A stretch of DNA of 64,000 bases from DALYLB01 sp033763135 (GCA_033763135.1 JANRKY010000148.1:1-64000); one strand, 5' to 3'; positions 1-10,398 are shown, counted from the stretch's first letter. A program made the numbers and translations. Notes: a model not told the origin generated them from the sequence alone.

Positions 1-84
1 GTACTCGCGCTCCTGGAGCGGCTTGTGGAACACGATAAAACTCAAGGTGCTTCATCTCAACCTCTGCCTCAATGGTGTCATTGA
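1..84 (+). other. possible 3' end of a gene cut by the window edge
   Basis: Frame 1 is open from base 1 to a TGA at 82-84 and would give 27 residues. Frame 2 is also open to about base 92, so the choice of frame is uncertain. No motif is recognisable. The stretch ends just before a repeat element. Confidence 0.15.
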
Positions 85-112
85 GGCCTGATCAACCCCA
101 GACTCGGGTTAA

Positions 113-314
113 GTTAAGCAAGAAGAGGGCCTCACGCGAAGGCGCGAAGAAGAGTGATCTCCGAGTTTTCTTCCTCTTCGCGTTCTTTCTTTTCACCCCT
201 GCTGGCCGCGCGGCTCGCGGGAGTTTTGAATCGAAAGCAAAGACGCGAAGAAGACTTGCTTCCTTTCACTTCGCGCTTTCGCGTCTTCGCGTGAGGCTAA
301 ACTTAACGCCATTG
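113..314. repeat. palindromic repeat, family A, copy 1
   Basis: The arms GCCTCACGCGAAGGCGCGAA (from about 129) and TTCGCGTCTTCGCGTGAGGC (ending about 296) form a long imperfect hairpin. The right end AACTTAACGCCATTG (300-314) matches the terminal repeat of the copy at 55270-55490. The two copies align along their length in opposite orientation. The left terminus here is degraded. No gene is evident in this 5' stretch. Confidence 0.8.
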
Positions 315-355
315 CGCTGAAGGCGGAACGCCAGACATTTCCCGAGGAATTTGCC

Positions 356-829
356 ATGGATCAAAAGGAGAGAGACGAACTGATCGCCATTTACGCGGCG
401 GGTTATGACGAGGTCATCGAGGCCCTGTCCGGCATCCCCGCCGACAAGCTGACGGCGCATCCGTTGCCGGGCAAATGGAGCGCGGCCGAGATCGTCCAGC
501 ATCTGGCCGACAGCGAGATGACCAGCGCGCTCCGCCTGCGAAGACTGCTCTGCGAGCAGCAGCCCGTCATTCATGGCTACGATCAGGACCTGTACGCCAC
601 GCGGCTGGCCTACAACGAGCGGGAGATCGCGCCCGCGCTGGAAGCGATGCGCGCCGCGCGCGCCACGACGGTGCAGATCCTCCGGCGCATGACCGAAGAG
701 GACTGGCTTCGCGAGGGCACGCATACGGAGAGCGGCCGGTACACGTCCGAAGACTGGCTGCGGATTTACGCCGCGCACGCGCGCGGCCACGCCCAACAGA
801 TTCACCGACTGCGAGAGGAGATCCAATGA
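356..829 (+). CDS. DinB-family four-helix protein
   Basis: The 157-residue protein looks like a DinB_2-type four-helix bundle. It has a PGKWSAAEIVQHLADSE segment (about residues 39-55) and a C-terminal HARGHAQQIHRLRE helix, which supply the histidines that usually bind a divalent metal in this fold. Members are thiol-dependent metalloenzymes or damage-inducible proteins; the substrate cannot be told from sequence. Its stop overlaps the next start by four bases (ATGA), so the two DinB-like genes are probably translationally coupled. The family assignment is firm, the function is not. Confidence 0.85.
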   Translation: MDQKERDELIAIYAAGYDEVIEALSGIPADKLTAHPLPGKWSAAEIVQHLADSEMTSALRLRRLLCEQQPVIHGYDQDLYATRLAYNEREIAPALEAMRAARATTVQILRRMTEEDWLREGTHTESGRYTSEDWLRIYAAHARGHAQQIHRLREEIQ

Positions 830-1341
830 CGAGACCCGAAACGACGGAATACGGCGCCTATTATCACAAATACATCTCTCTGGTTCCCGACGGCGATATC
901 GTCGCGACGCTGGAGCGGCAGCTCGAAGAGACGCGCCGCCTCTTCGCCGGCGTGCCGGAGAGCCTCGGCGGCCATCGCTACGGGCCGGACAAATGGACGA
1001 TTCGGGAGATGATCGGACATATGATCGACTGCGAGCGGATCTTCGCGTATCGGGCGCTTCGCATCGCGCGCAACGACAAGACCTCGCTGCCGGGCTTCGA
1101 GCAGGACGATTTCATCGCGGCCGCCAATTTCGACGCGCGAACGATCGCGGATCTGATCGAGGAGTTCGCCATCGTCCGGCAGGCTTCGCTCGCGCTCTTT
1201 CGTCATTTGACCGACGAGGCGTGGATGCGCGTCGGCACGGCCAGCGACAATCCCCTCAGCGCCCGCGCCGCCGCCTGGATCACCGCCGGCCACGAGCTTT
1301 ATCACCACGAGATCCTGACTGCGCGCTATCTGGCGAAATAG
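826..1341 (+). CDS. DinB-family protein, second of a pair
   Basis: This 171-residue protein starts at the ATG inside the ATGA overlap with the preceding gene; the same frame stays open further upstream, but that part is out-of-frame reading of the first gene. The segment DKWTIREMIGHMIDCERIFAYRALRIAR and the terminal HELYHHEIL carry the histidine pattern of the DinB/YfiT metal site. It is related to, but clearly diverged from, its neighbour, so the pair may be an old duplication or a heterodimer. A strong terminator follows 15 bases downstream. Confidence 0.85.
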   Translation: MTRPETTEYGAYYHKYISLVPDGDIVATLERQLEETRRLFAGVPESLGGHRYGPDKWTIREMIGHMIDCERIFAYRALRIARNDKTSLPGFEQDDFIAAANFDARTIADLIEEFAIVRQASLALFRHLTDEAWMRVGTASDNPLSARAAAWITAGHELYHHEILTARYLAK

Positions 1342-1356
1342 CCCCGCCTTCTCATG

Positions 1357-1393
1357 AAAAAGACGGAGCTCCTCCAGGATGCTCCGTCTTTTT
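1357..1393. terminator. bidirectional intrinsic terminator between dinB pair and hisH
   Basis: A perfect 13-bp stem (1357-1369 with 1381-1393) reads AAAAAGACGGAGC / GCTCCGTCTTTTT around an 11-base loop. A-rich and T-rich ends on both sides allow it to end transcription from the convergent DinB genes and the his block. Confidence 0.85.
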
Positions 1394-1411
1394 CGCGCTC
1401 CCGCCTTTTCT

Positions 1412-2020
1412 TCACGCCGCGAAGTTCCGCAGCAGCTTCAATCCCGTCGCCTGGCTCTTTTCCGGGTGGAACTGAACGCCGACGACGTTGTCGCGACCGC
1501 AGATCGAGGCAAAGGGCATGGCATAGTCGGTCTCGCCGAGAATGGTCGCCGGGTCGGCGGGTTCAACGTAATAGGAGTGGACGAAATAATAGAATGATTG
1601 ATCCGGCAGGTCGCGGAAGACCGGGTGGGCGCCGCTCCCGTTTTTGTAGGCGACCTGATTCCAGCCGACGTGGGGGACGCGCATGCCGTCCGGAAACTTG
1701 ACGACCTTGCCGGGAAGCAGTCCGAGCCCGCGATGCACGCCGAACTCGTGCCCCTCGTCGAACATCATCTGCAGCCCGACGCACAGGCCGAGAATCGGCT
1801 TGCCGGCGCGCGCGGCCTCGATCACCAGTTCGTCGAAACCCAGATTGCGCAGGCTCTCCATCGCGTAGCCGAACGCGCCGACGCCGAGCAGGACCAGTTT
1901 GTCGGCCGCGCGCAGCGCCTTCTCATCGCGCGTCACGAACGCGTCGAGCCCCTGCGTGGTGAAGGCCTTCTCGACGCTTCTCAGATTGCCGATTCCGTAA
2001 TCGATAATTGCGATTGCCAT
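1412..2020 (-). CDS. hisH: imidazole glycerol phosphate synthase, glutaminase subunit HisH
   Basis: The 202-residue class I glutamine amidotransferase supplies ammonia to HisF in histidine synthesis. The nucleophile is Cys80 in GLCVGLQ, and the His185/Glu187 pair lies in QFHPEKS, completing the triad. The oxyanion-type strand DYGIGN is at residues 7-12. It is the last his gene of this minus-strand block, seven bases after hisB. The partner hisF and also hisA and hisI are not in the window, so the pathway is split between loci. Confidence 0.96.
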   Translation of the reverse strand: MAIAIIDYGIGNLRSVEKAFTTQGLDAFVTRDEKALRAADKLVLLGVGAFGYAMESLRNLGFDELVIEAARAGKPILGLCVGLQMMFDEGHEFGVHRGLGLLPGKVVKFPDGMRVPHVGWNQVAYKNGSGAHPVFRDLPDQSFYYFVHSYYVEPADPATILGETDYAMPFASICGRDNVVGVQFHPEKSQATGLKLLRNFAA

Positions 2021-2027
2021 GGCTGGA

Positions 2028-2612
<585 letters not shown>

Positions 2613-2626
2613 AGAACGTCGATTCC

Positions 2627-2965
2627 TCACCGCAAAAGGCGAGGTTCTCCCAGCAAAATGGCCTTTCCATATTGAGCATCGAGAATCGGCTGCCGGATTT
2701 CCGGGAGGTGCTTCTCGATTTCAGGCAGGGAGTTTCGAAAGACGCGAATGACGACAAAGCCGAGAGAAATGGAGGAGATGTCCTGTTGAAAGCGTTGTCC
2801 CTTGTCCACGATAAGGAAAACGTCAAAGACCTCCTGCGCCTCTCGCAGCAGTTCCCCGTTGGTCAACTTCCCCCAGCCTGTTTCGGAAGTGTGACTGACC
2901 GCTCCCAAATCGAGAAGATGCTTTTTCAGCGGCCTCGGCACGCAGTGATCCAACAGAATATTCAT
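2627..2965 (-). CDS. DUF5615-type PIN-like toxin
   Basis: The 112-residue protein begins MNILLDHCVPRPLKKHL and has an internal VDKGQRF segment followed by a predicted strand, the usual pattern of DUF5615 PIN-like toxins, which are expected to be RNases. The N-terminal Asp would be an active-site acid. It follows the DUF433 partner with a four-base overlap. The base composition is visibly lower in GC than the flanking his genes, which fits acquisition. RNase activity is an inference from family. Confidence 0.8.
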   Translation of the reverse strand: MNILLDHCVPRPLKKHLLDLGAVSHTSETGWGKLTNGELLREAQEVFDVFLIVDKGQRFQQDISSISLGFVVIRVFRNSLPEIEKHLPEIRQPILDAQYGKAILLGEPRLLR

Positions 2966-3228
2966 CGAAAAAGCGTCTCCTGAAGCTCATTCAAAAATCG
3001 ACGAACGACATCCTTCTCGATTCCGAAATGATCGGCAAAGGTATCGATGCTTTCTCCGTCTTCCAGATAATCGAAGAGCGCATCGACCGGAACGCGTGTC
3101 CCGGCAAAGGTCGGCCTTCCCCACAAAACATCGGAAGATTGAGAAATCAGCGTACTGTCATATTCACGCCGATAGGCAACCGTGGGCTCTCCCGAAATGA
3201 CTTCTTCCACAATACTGATATTCGCCAT
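2962..3228 (-). CDS. DUF433 antitoxin
   Basis: The 88-residue protein has the DUF433 core: GRPTFAGTRVPVDALFDYLEDGES (about residues 37-60) and a C-terminal helix-turn-helix-like part. DUF433 proteins pair with DUF5615 toxins and probably bind the promoter and the toxin. The start is preceded by GGAGG (reverse strand, about 3233-3237). The pair splits the histidine genes between hisC and hisB in the same orientation, so it would be transcribed with them or from its own promoter. Confidence 0.8.
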   Translation of the reverse strand: MANISIVEEVISGEPTVAYRREYDSTLISQSSDVLWGRPTFAGTRVPVDALFDYLEDGESIDTFADHFGIEKDVVRRFLNELQETLFR

Positions 3229-3256
3229 ATTGCCTCCTTTTGCGCCAGTATACCAC

Positions 3257-4336
3257 TCACCGTTGGGAGAACAGCTGTCTGAGCTCCGCGAGCAGTTTCT
3301 GGTTCTCTTCCGGCGTTCCGACGCTGATGCGCACGCAGTCCGCGAGCATGGGCGCGGAGCTGATGTCTCGAATCAGGATCCCCCGGGCGTGAAGCGCCTG
3401 GAAGAGCTCTTTGGGCGCAATCGTCGTTCGCACACAGAAGAAGTTGGCGGCCGACGGAATGGGCGTGAGGCCGTCGATCTTCTGCAGTTCAGCGAAGAGC
3501 CGGTCGCGTTCGGCGCGCATCTTCTCGACGAGCGGCTGCAGCAGGGCGAGATTCTCCAGGGCCGTCTCGGCGACCATGGCCGAAAAGAAGTTGAGGCTGT
3601 AGGGCATCTTCGCCTTGTTGAACTCGCGAATCAGCGCCGGCGACGCCAGACAGTATCCGACGCGCAGCCCGCCCATCGCCATGGCCTTGGAGAAGGTCCG
3701 CAGAATGACCATGTTCTCGTGTTCGCGAAGCAGCGCGACGAAGTCCTCGCCGCCAATTTCGAGATAGGCCTGATCGACGACGACGATGCCGGGGCTGTTG
3801 CGCGCGATCGTCGCCAGATCGCGCGGGCTGATCGTGCAGCCCGTCGGGTTGTTCGGCGAACAGATGATCGTCAGATCGGCCTTGCTCGTGACGACCTTGC
3901 TGGCCAGCCGCGGAAAGTTGAAGGTCAGATCCTCATTGAGCGCGACCGGAATGATCTCCCCGCCCGCGACTCGCACCACCTGCTGATAGACCGAAAAGGT
4001 CGGCTCCGGCAGCACGACCCGCACGCCCTTCTCCACAATCGAATTGACGACCGACTGGATCATCTCGTTCGAGCCGTTGCCGGCCATGACGCCCTCGGGC
4101 ATCCAGCCGGCATAAGCGGCGAGTTGCTCCAACAGCGTCGTCGGGACGAACTCCGGATACCGCGCCCAGTCATAGCGCATGGCGCGCATCATGACCTTCT
4201 CTTTCAACACGAACGGCATCCCGAACGGATTCTCGTTCTGATTCATCTTGACCGGCGCTTCCAGCGGCGCCAGCGTGTACGCGCTGATTGCGCGGACATT
4301 CGGTTTGATCTTGTCGAGAGGGGAGCCCATGGTCAT
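3257..4336 (-). CDS. hisC: histidinol-phosphate aminotransferase HisC
   Basis: The 359-residue fold-type I PLP enzyme converts imidazole-acetol phosphate to histidinol phosphate. It shows SPNNPTG (160-166), the Asp of VVVDQAYLE (187-195) and the Schiff-base Lys217 in TFSKAMAMGG. The start ATG overlaps the hisD stop (ATGA at 4333-4336), so translation is coupled. An internal Met3 is a possible alternative start. The toxin-antitoxin pair follows directly downstream. Confidence 0.95.
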   Translation of the reverse strand: MTMGSPLDKIKPNVRAISAYTLAPLEAPVKMNQNENPFGMPFVLKEKVMMRAMRYDWARYPEFVPTTLLEQLAAYAGWMPEGVMAGNGSNEMIQSVVNSIVEKGVRVVLPEPTFSVYQQVVRVAGGEIIPVALNEDLTFNFPRLASKVVTSKADLTIICSPNNPTGCTISPRDLATIARNSPGIVVVDQAYLEIGGEDFVALLREHENMVILRTFSKAMAMGGLRVGYCLASPALIREFNKAKMPYSLNFFSAMVAETALENLALLQPLVEKMRAERDRLFAELQKIDGLTPIPSAANFFCVRTTIAPKELFQALHARGILIRDISSAPMLADCVRISVGTPEENQKLLAELRQLFSQR

Positions 4337-5628
4337 TCGTACCGGATCGTCGCCGCGCGCGCGTGGGCCTCGAACCCCTCCGCGAGCGCGAGCCGTTCAA
4401 TGGAGGCCGCGGTCCGCATCAATTCTTCCCGCGTGTAGCGAATGATGCTCGTCCGCTTCAGAAAATCGTAGACGCCGAGCGCCGAGGAGAAGCGCGCCGT
4501 CCCGCCCGTGGGCAGGACGTGATTGGTGCCGGCGAAATAGTCGCCGACGGGCTCGGGCGACCAGGGGCCGACAAAGATTGCGCCCGCGTGCCGGAGCGCG
4601 GCGGCGGTGGCTTCGCTGTCGGCGGTGATGACCTCGACATGTTCCGGCGCGATCTCATCGGACAGCCGGCAGGCGGCGGCGAGCGAATCGACGACGATCA
4701 GCGCGCCGTAATCGGCCAGCGAACGCTCGACGATCGCGCGACGCGAGAGCGTCGCCGTCTGCCGGATCAGCTCTTCGCGAACGGCGTTCGCGAGGGCTTC
4801 GCTCGGCGTGATCAGAATCGCGGCCGCATCTTCCGAATGCTCCGCCTGCGAGAGCAGATCGGCGGCGACGAAATCCGCCCGCGCCGTGTCGTCCGCGATC
4901 ACGACGATCTCGCTCGGCCCCGCGATCGAATCGATGTCCACCATCCCGTAGACCAGTTTCTTGGTCGCCGCGACCCAGCTGTTTCCGGGGCCGACGATCT
5001 TGTCGACGCGCGGAATCGAGGCCGTCCCGCAGGCCAGCGCCGCGACGGCCTGGGCCCCGCCGATCGTATAGACCTCGAACAATCCCAGCTCATTCAACAC
5101 CGCGGCGATGACCGGGTTCTGGCGAAACTGCGCGGGCGGCGTGACGACGACGATGCGCTCCACGCCGGCGACCTGCGCGGGGATGGCGTTCATCATCACC
5201 GTCGAGGGATAGGCCGCGGTCCCGCCCGGAACATAGAGGCCGACGATCTCCAGCGGACGCACCCGCTGTCCGAGCCGGACGCCGTTTTCGCGCGGGATCT
5301 CCCAGTCCTTCGTCAACTGATGTTCGTGATAATGCCGGATGTTGCCGATGGCTTCGCGCATGGCCGCGATCAACTCGTCATCGACCTGCGCGGCGAGCGC
5401 CTCGATCTCGGCCCGCTCGACGCGCAGCGTCGCCGGCGTCAGCGCGACCCCGTCGAATCGCGCGGTGAATTCGATCAACGCGTCATCGCCCCGCTCGCGG
5501 ATCTCGCGAAGAATCGCGTCCGCGCGGGTGAGAATGTCGCTGTTGAGCCCGATTCCGCGGTTCAGAATCCGGCTGATCTTTGCTTCCCCCTTCGCGGAGG
5601 TTCCGGCGAACTTCAAGATATCGATCAT
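4333..5628 (-). CDS. hisD: histidinol dehydrogenase HisD
   Basis: The 431-residue enzyme performs the last two NAD-dependent oxidations to histidine. It has GPGNSWVAATKKLVYG, the Zn/substrate region AEHSEDAAAIL, and the C-terminal HAGAIFVGPWSPEPVGDY followed by NHVLPTGGTARF. Length is normal for the family. The upstream gap to hisG contains a palindromic repeat (family D). Confidence 0.96.
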   Translation of the reverse strand: MIDILKFAGTSAKGEAKISRILNRGIGLNSDILTRADAILREIRERGDDALIEFTARFDGVALTPATLRVERAEIEALAAQVDDELIAAMREAIGNIRHYHEHQLTKDWEIPRENGVRLGQRVRPLEIVGLYVPGGTAAYPSTVMMNAIPAQVAGVERIVVVTPPAQFRQNPVIAAVLNELGLFEVYTIGGAQAVAALACGTASIPRVDKIVGPGNSWVAATKKLVYGMVDIDSIAGPSEIVVIADDTARADFVAADLLSQAEHSEDAAAILITPSEALANAVREELIRQTATLSRRAIVERSLADYGALIVVDSLAAACRLSDEIAPEHVEVITADSEATAAALRHAGAIFVGPWSPEPVGDYFAGTNHVLPTGGTARFSSALGVYDFLKRTSIIRYTREELMRTAASIERLALAEGFEAHARAATIRYE

Positions 5629-5646
5629 ACGTGTCCGTTCCGAGCT

Positions 5647-5767
5647 GAATCAAAGCACCAGGCATCGAGACGGTCTCACCACGGGGAGCACGGGGAAAAA
5701 CCCATCTTTTCCCCGTGCTCCCCGTGGTTCATCTTCTCGTGTCTAAATGTGCCTGGGCCTGATTTAA
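5647..5767. repeat. palindromic repeat, family D, copy 1
   Basis: The centre is the inverted pair CCACGGGGAGCACGGGGA (5680-5697) and TCCCCGTGCTCCCCGTGG, each made of imperfect CACGGGGA words. The outer ends (AATCAAAGCACCAGGCA and TGCCTGGGCCTGATTTA) are imperfectly inverted and resemble the ends of copies at 28788-28935 and 37543-37660. It lies between hisG and hisD and could attenuate or stabilise the transcript. Confidence 0.75.
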
Positions 5768-5780
5768 CGCCCAGGCCCGC

Positions 5781-6414
<634 letters not shown>

Positions 6415-6428
<14 letters not shown>

Positions 6429-7533
6429 GGATCTTCACCCTCTTCTCTTGCTCGCGCAGGCCGCGCGCCTGCCGAAACGCATTCGCGAGATCGCCCTCGC
6501 ACGAAACCGGCGGCGCGCCGTTCGCGCCGAGCTCCGGCGGCGGCGAGGCGTTTCGCGCGACCGCGCCGACCAGCCCGTCGAGCGCAAAGGAGAATCCGAC
6601 GGCCGGCTCCGCCTCGCCGAAATTGCCGATCAGGTTGTCATAGCGGCCGCCGCCCCCGATCTCGACGCCCCAGTGGGGAACATACACCTTGAAGGTCAGC
6701 CCCGTGTAATATTCGAGGCCGCCCGTGTCGCCGAGGTCGATATCGAAATTCTCCGCGAGCCCGAGCTCGGTCAGCGTCGCATAGATCCGCGCCAGGTGAT
6801 CGATCGCCTCCCGGGAGCGCTGATTGAGCAGGATCTCCCGGGCCCGCTGAATCGCATCCTCCTTGCCCGCAAGCTGAATCAGGCGACTGAACCCCGCGCG
6901 GCGCGCCGGCTCGATCTGCGCGGCGTGGGCCTGCAGAAAGCGGTCGAGCGCCAGACTGTTTCGCCGGTCGATCAGCTCGCGAAGCTCCGCGCGCCGCCCC
7001 GCGTCGAGCGTCAGAAAATCGGCCACGCCATTGAAAAAATCGACGTGGGAGAGCGCGATCCGAAATCCCCGCAGGCCGAGCGACGAGAGCACCTCGGCGG
7101 CCACCAGCAGCACCTCGATGTCGGCGACGATGTCCGGCTGCCCGATATGCTCGACGCCCAGCTGATAGAACTCCCGCGCCGCCCGCTCCGTCGGCTCGTC
7201 ATACCGAAAGACCTCGCCGGAATAACAGAGCCGCACCGGACGCGGCTTCCGCTTGAACCGCGTGGCCACCGTCCGCGCGACCAGCGACGTCAGCTCCGGT
7301 CGCAGCGCCAGCAGCGCCCCGTCGCGATCGACGAATCGATAGGTCCGCTCCGCCTTCTCGTCGCCCATCCCGCGCGCGAACAGATCGTGATAATCGAACA
7401 TCGGCAGGATGATCTCGTCGTACGACCAGCCCGCGAAGATCTCCATCGCGCGCCGCTCGACGTGTCGGCGCAGCTTCACTTCCTCATCGAAGAAATATTG
7501 CACCCCGGCCGGAATTTTGGTGAGTGATGACAT
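6415..7533 (-). CDS. hisZ: ATP phosphoribosyltransferase regulatory subunit HisZ
   Basis: The product is a class II HisRS-like protein without tRNA-charging function. It has motif-2-like LRPELTSLVARTVAT and the C-terminal GGGGRYDNLIGNFGEAEPAVGFSF typical of the HisRS/HisZ core. Next to the short hisG, HisZ is the right call rather than HisRS. The ATG at 7533 (MSSLTKIPAG) is preferred; a GTG at 7569 would lie inside a dispersed repeat and add 12 unlikely residues. The C-terminal extension of about 50 residues is unremarkable in sequence. Confidence 0.92.
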
Positions 7534-7557
7534 ACGATCGCTTTCAAAACGGTCTGT

Positions 7558-7631
7558 CCACGAAGTCACACGAAGAAAGGAAATATCTTCTGTCTATCCC
7601 TCTCTTCGTGCTTCTTCGTGTGTCTTCGTGG
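7558..7631. repeat. palindromic repeat, family E, copy 1
   Basis: CCACGAAGTCACACGAAG at 7558 is inverted as CTTCGTGTGTCTTCGTGG ending at 7631. Each arm is a run of imperfect CACGAAG words. It covers the 3' end of thrB and the upstream region of hisZ. A related copy lies at 35260-35326. Confidence 0.75.
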
Positions 7632-8577
7632 ATGAATCTTTTCCTTGTCGAATCCGCCGCCCCTGATTATCGACGGTGACCTCCATCGCCCGGGCGGCGA
7701 CGCCGGCGGCGGCCAGTCGGTCCGTCATGGTCGCGGCGATCCCCGCGCAGTTGCCCGAGGCGAAGGCGATCATCGTGGAGCCCGCGCCGCTGATGGCGAC
7801 GCCGAGCAGGCCCGGATGCCTGTGCGTCTCGTCATTGAGTTTCAGCACGTCGCTCAGGCCCGGCGCGAGCGGCGCGCGATAGGGTTGATGCAGCAGATCC
7901 CGCAGCGCCTCATTGAGCAGATCGAACCGCTTCTCGGCCAGCGCGGCCTGCAGCAGCGCCGCGCGCTGCAGGTTATAGATCGCGTCGTGGCGCGAGACCA
8001 TTTTCGGCAGGACGGCGCGCATTCGCGCAGTCTCCATCTCGATCTCGGGGATGCAGACGACGATCTTCACTTCCTCGGGCCAGGGACGGCGGACCGCAAT
8101 CAGCGCGCGCCGCTCATTGCCGGAATAGTCGACGCCCTCCCGAACGACGGCAACGACCATCCCGCCGAGCATGCTCGGCGCCAGATTGTCGCCGTGCCCC
8201 TCGAAGTGGAGCGCATAATTGAAGAACTCGTCATGATCGAGCGTCTCTCCCGCGAGCGCCTCATAGACCGACAGCCCGGCGATGATCGCGCTGCTGCTGC
8301 TGCCCAGCCCCCGCGAAAGCGGAATCTCGCTGTCGACGTGCAGGCGCGCGCCGGGAATGCGCCGTTTGCGCTGCTCGGCGGCGTGAAGCGCCGCGCGAAC
8401 GATCAGATTCGTCTCGTCCCGGGGCACCTTCTCGGCGCCTTCCCCGGTCGGCACGATCTCGAAACCGCTCTCCCGCGGCTCCACCCGGATTCGAAGGTGG
8501 AGCGAAAGCGCCAGGCCACAGGTGTCGAAACTCGCCCCCAGATTCGACGTGGAGGCTGGAACGATGATCTCGGTCAT
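7594..8577 (-). CDS. thrB: homoserine kinase ThrB
   Basis: The 327-residue GHMP kinase phosphorylates homoserine in threonine synthesis. The ATP loop PLSRGLGSSSSA is at residues 86-97, and the third GHMP motif is GVAISGAGSTMIAFA. The natural domain seems to end near VDNQGRRIR; the last residues (KDSSTKTHEEARREG) are encoded by repeat family E and look like an accreted tail. It starts 21 bases after the upstream E1-like gene ends, so the two are probably co-transcribed. Confidence 0.94.
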   Translation of the reverse strand: MTEIIVPASTSNLGASFDTCGLALSLHLRIRVEPRESGFEIVPTGEGAEKVPRDETNLIVRAALHAAEQRKRRIPGARLHVDSEIPLSRGLGSSSSAIIAGLSVYEALAGETLDHDEFFNYALHFEGHGDNLAPSMLGGMVVAVVREGVDYSGNERRALIAVRRPWPEEVKIVVCIPEIEMETARMRAVLPKMVSRHDAIYNLQRAALLQAALAEKRFDLLNEALRDLLHQPYRAPLAPGLSDVLKLNDETHRHPGLLGVAISGAGSTMIAFASGNCAGIAATMTDRLAAAGVAARAMEVTVDNQGRRIRQGKDSSTKTHEEARREG

Positions 8578-8598
8578 AGATAAAAGATGCCGGGCGAC

Positions 8599-9636
8599 TC
8601 ACGCCCCGATATAGCGAGAATAGAGCGAACGGGCGATGTTCGGATCATCCGTCCCCTTGATGATGCTGCGCGCATCCGAGAAGACCGTGATCTCGTGCTC
8701 TCCCAGGAGAAATTTCAGCAAAAAGCGATTGTAGCTCACCTCTCCCAGATCGCGGAGCTGCGCGGCGAGCAACTCGAAATCGATCGCGCCGGGCGCGGCC
8801 GGGGTGATCTGCACGGCATTCCGGCCGCAGAGCGCGGCGACCATCTGCCCGCCGCGGACGCTGAGATACTCGAAGCGCCCCTCGCCGCAGGTCGGGCAGT
8901 CCGGCATGCGTTCGCGGACATTGAGCCGCGTAAAGGAGTTGAGCCAGAGATCGAACTGCATCAGCGCCCCGTGCAGCCGATCGAACTGGCCGGTCAGCAG
9001 TTTGAGGGTCTCGGCGATCTGATACGACGAGATGGTCGCGATGATCGGCAGGATCACGCCGGCCGTGTCGCACGTCGGCGACGTCCCGGGCGGCGGCATC
9101 TCGGGAAAGACGCAGCGCAGACAAGGCGTCACGCCCGGACGAATCGTCATCTGCACGCCATAGGCGCCGACCGCCGCGCCGTAGACCCAGGGCTTCCCCA
9201 GCTTGACGGCCGCGTCATTGAGCAGAAACCGCACCTCGAAATTGTCCGCCCCATCCAGCACGACATCCACGTCCTGAATCAGCGCTTCGATATTGGCGTA
9301 GTTGACGTCCTTGACGACGGCCTCGACCGCCACGTCCGAGTTGATGCGATTGACGCGCGCGGCGGCGGCCACCGCCTTCGGAAGCCGGTCGGCGACGTCG
9401 CGCTCCTCGAACATGATCTGCCGGTGAAGATTCGACTCTTCGATAAAGTCGCGGTCCACCAGCCGCAGAAAGCCGACGCCCGCGCGCGCCAGCATCTCAG
9501 CCTGCATCGCGCCGAGCGCGCCGCAACCGATGATGGTCACGCGACTCGCGGCCAGTCGCTCCTGCCCTTGTCTGCCGATGCCGGAAAAGAGAATTTGGCG
9601 GGAATATCTGTCGGGATTGGGAGAAGCTGCATCCAT
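8599..9636 (-). CDS. ThiF/MoeB/HesA-family adenylyltransferase
   Basis: The 345-residue E1-like enzyme activates the C-terminus of a ubiquitin-like sulfur carrier. It has the nucleotide loop IIGCGALG (35-42), DRDFIEESNLHRQ (61-73), the zinc cysteines C172/C175 and C247/C250, and Cys189 in the TCDTAG motif corresponding to the catalytic/persulfide region. A C-terminal segment of about 90 residues follows the second Cys pair. Neither moaD nor thiS is nearby, so molybdopterin, thiamine or another pathway cannot be chosen. Confidence 0.88.
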   Translation of the reverse strand: MDAASPNPDRYSRQILFSGIGRQGQERLAASRVTIIGCGALGAMQAEMLARAGVGFLRLVDRDFIEESNLHRQIMFEERDVADRLPKAVAAAARVNRINSDVAVEAVVKDVNYANIEALIQDVDVVLDGADNFEVRFLLNDAAVKLGKPWVYGAAVGAYGVQMTIRPGVTPCLRCVFPEMPPPGTSPTCDTAGVILPIIATISSYQIAETLKLLTGQFDRLHGALMQFDLWLNSFTRLNVRERMPDCPTCGEGRFEYLSVRGGQMVAALCGRNAVQITPAAPGAIDFELLAAQLRDLGEVSYNRFLLKFLLGEHEITVFSDARSIIKGTDDPNIARSLYSRYIGA

Positions 9637-9741
9637 TGTCGATCTTGTGCCTGTACCGCCGCTGAAGGCGGTTTGCGGGGAGCTGCCGTCCCATCGCCGC
9701 GTCGCCGCGTCGCGGGCCGCCTCGCTCCCCGCACCTGCCGT

Positions 9742-10398
9742 CTACTTCGTGGTCTTGATCAGAATTTCGGTCCCGCGTTCGAGCTTGACCTTGCTGCTGC
9801 CCTGAATGTACGTCGAGCCGGCGCCGACGCCGGCGCCGATCGCCGCGCCGATCGCCGCGCCCTTGCCGCCGCCGGCAATGCCGCCGACGATCGCGCCGAG
9901 GGCCGCGCCGCCGCCCGTGCGAACCGCGGTCGTCGTCCCCTTGCTGCCGCTCTTGACGTTGCCCTCTTCATCGACTTCCTTGACGGAATCCTCGCCATAG
10001 ACCTTGACGACCTGGGCCGCGGTCGGAATCGTCTCGCCGGTCTTCAGGCGAACCGTGTCGAAAGAGAGCGAGATCTCGGTCTTGCCCTTCAGTTTGCCCG
10101 ACTGGTTGATCTTGGCGATATGGCCTTCCACCGTCGCATCGGCATATTTGCTCGGCGTCAGGATGACGGCTCGGAACTTGTCGCCGTCGTTCGCGCTCTT
10201 GGTGTCGATCTCATCCTCCAACCGGATCTTCATCTCGGTTCCGCGCGGAATGGTGGGCGCAGCCGGCTTCGCGGCCGCCCGCCGCTTGACCGTGCTCGAT
10301 TTCGACTTCCGGGTCGTCTGCGCGCCCGCCTCGATCGAGGTCAGCGCCAGAATCACCAGACAGATGACGGCCAGAAAACGTGTCGATCCCTGATACAT
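9742..10398 (-). CDS. secreted glycine-zipper protein
   Basis: The 218-residue product has an N-terminal signal peptide (cleavage plausible after AGAQ, about residue 27), a basic linker, a beta-rich middle (residues 50-140), then a glycine zipper GAALGAIVGGIAGGGKGAAIG (split by me: positions about 167-195) that would insert in or bridge a membrane. AGGAGG lies just upstream of the ATG. No enzyme motif is visible. It is a cell-envelope protein of unknown function. Confidence 0.75.
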   Translation of the reverse strand: MYQGSTRFLAVICLVILALTSIEAGAQTTRKSKSSTVKRRAAAKPAAPTIPRGTEMKIRLEDEIDTKSANDGDKFRAVILTPSKYADATVEGHIAKINQSGKLKGKTEISLSFDTVRLKTGETIPTAAQVVKVYGEDSVKEVDEEGNVKSGSKGTTTAVRTGGGAALGAIVGGIAGGGKGAAIGAAIGAGVGAGSTYIQGSSKVKLERGTEILIKTTK

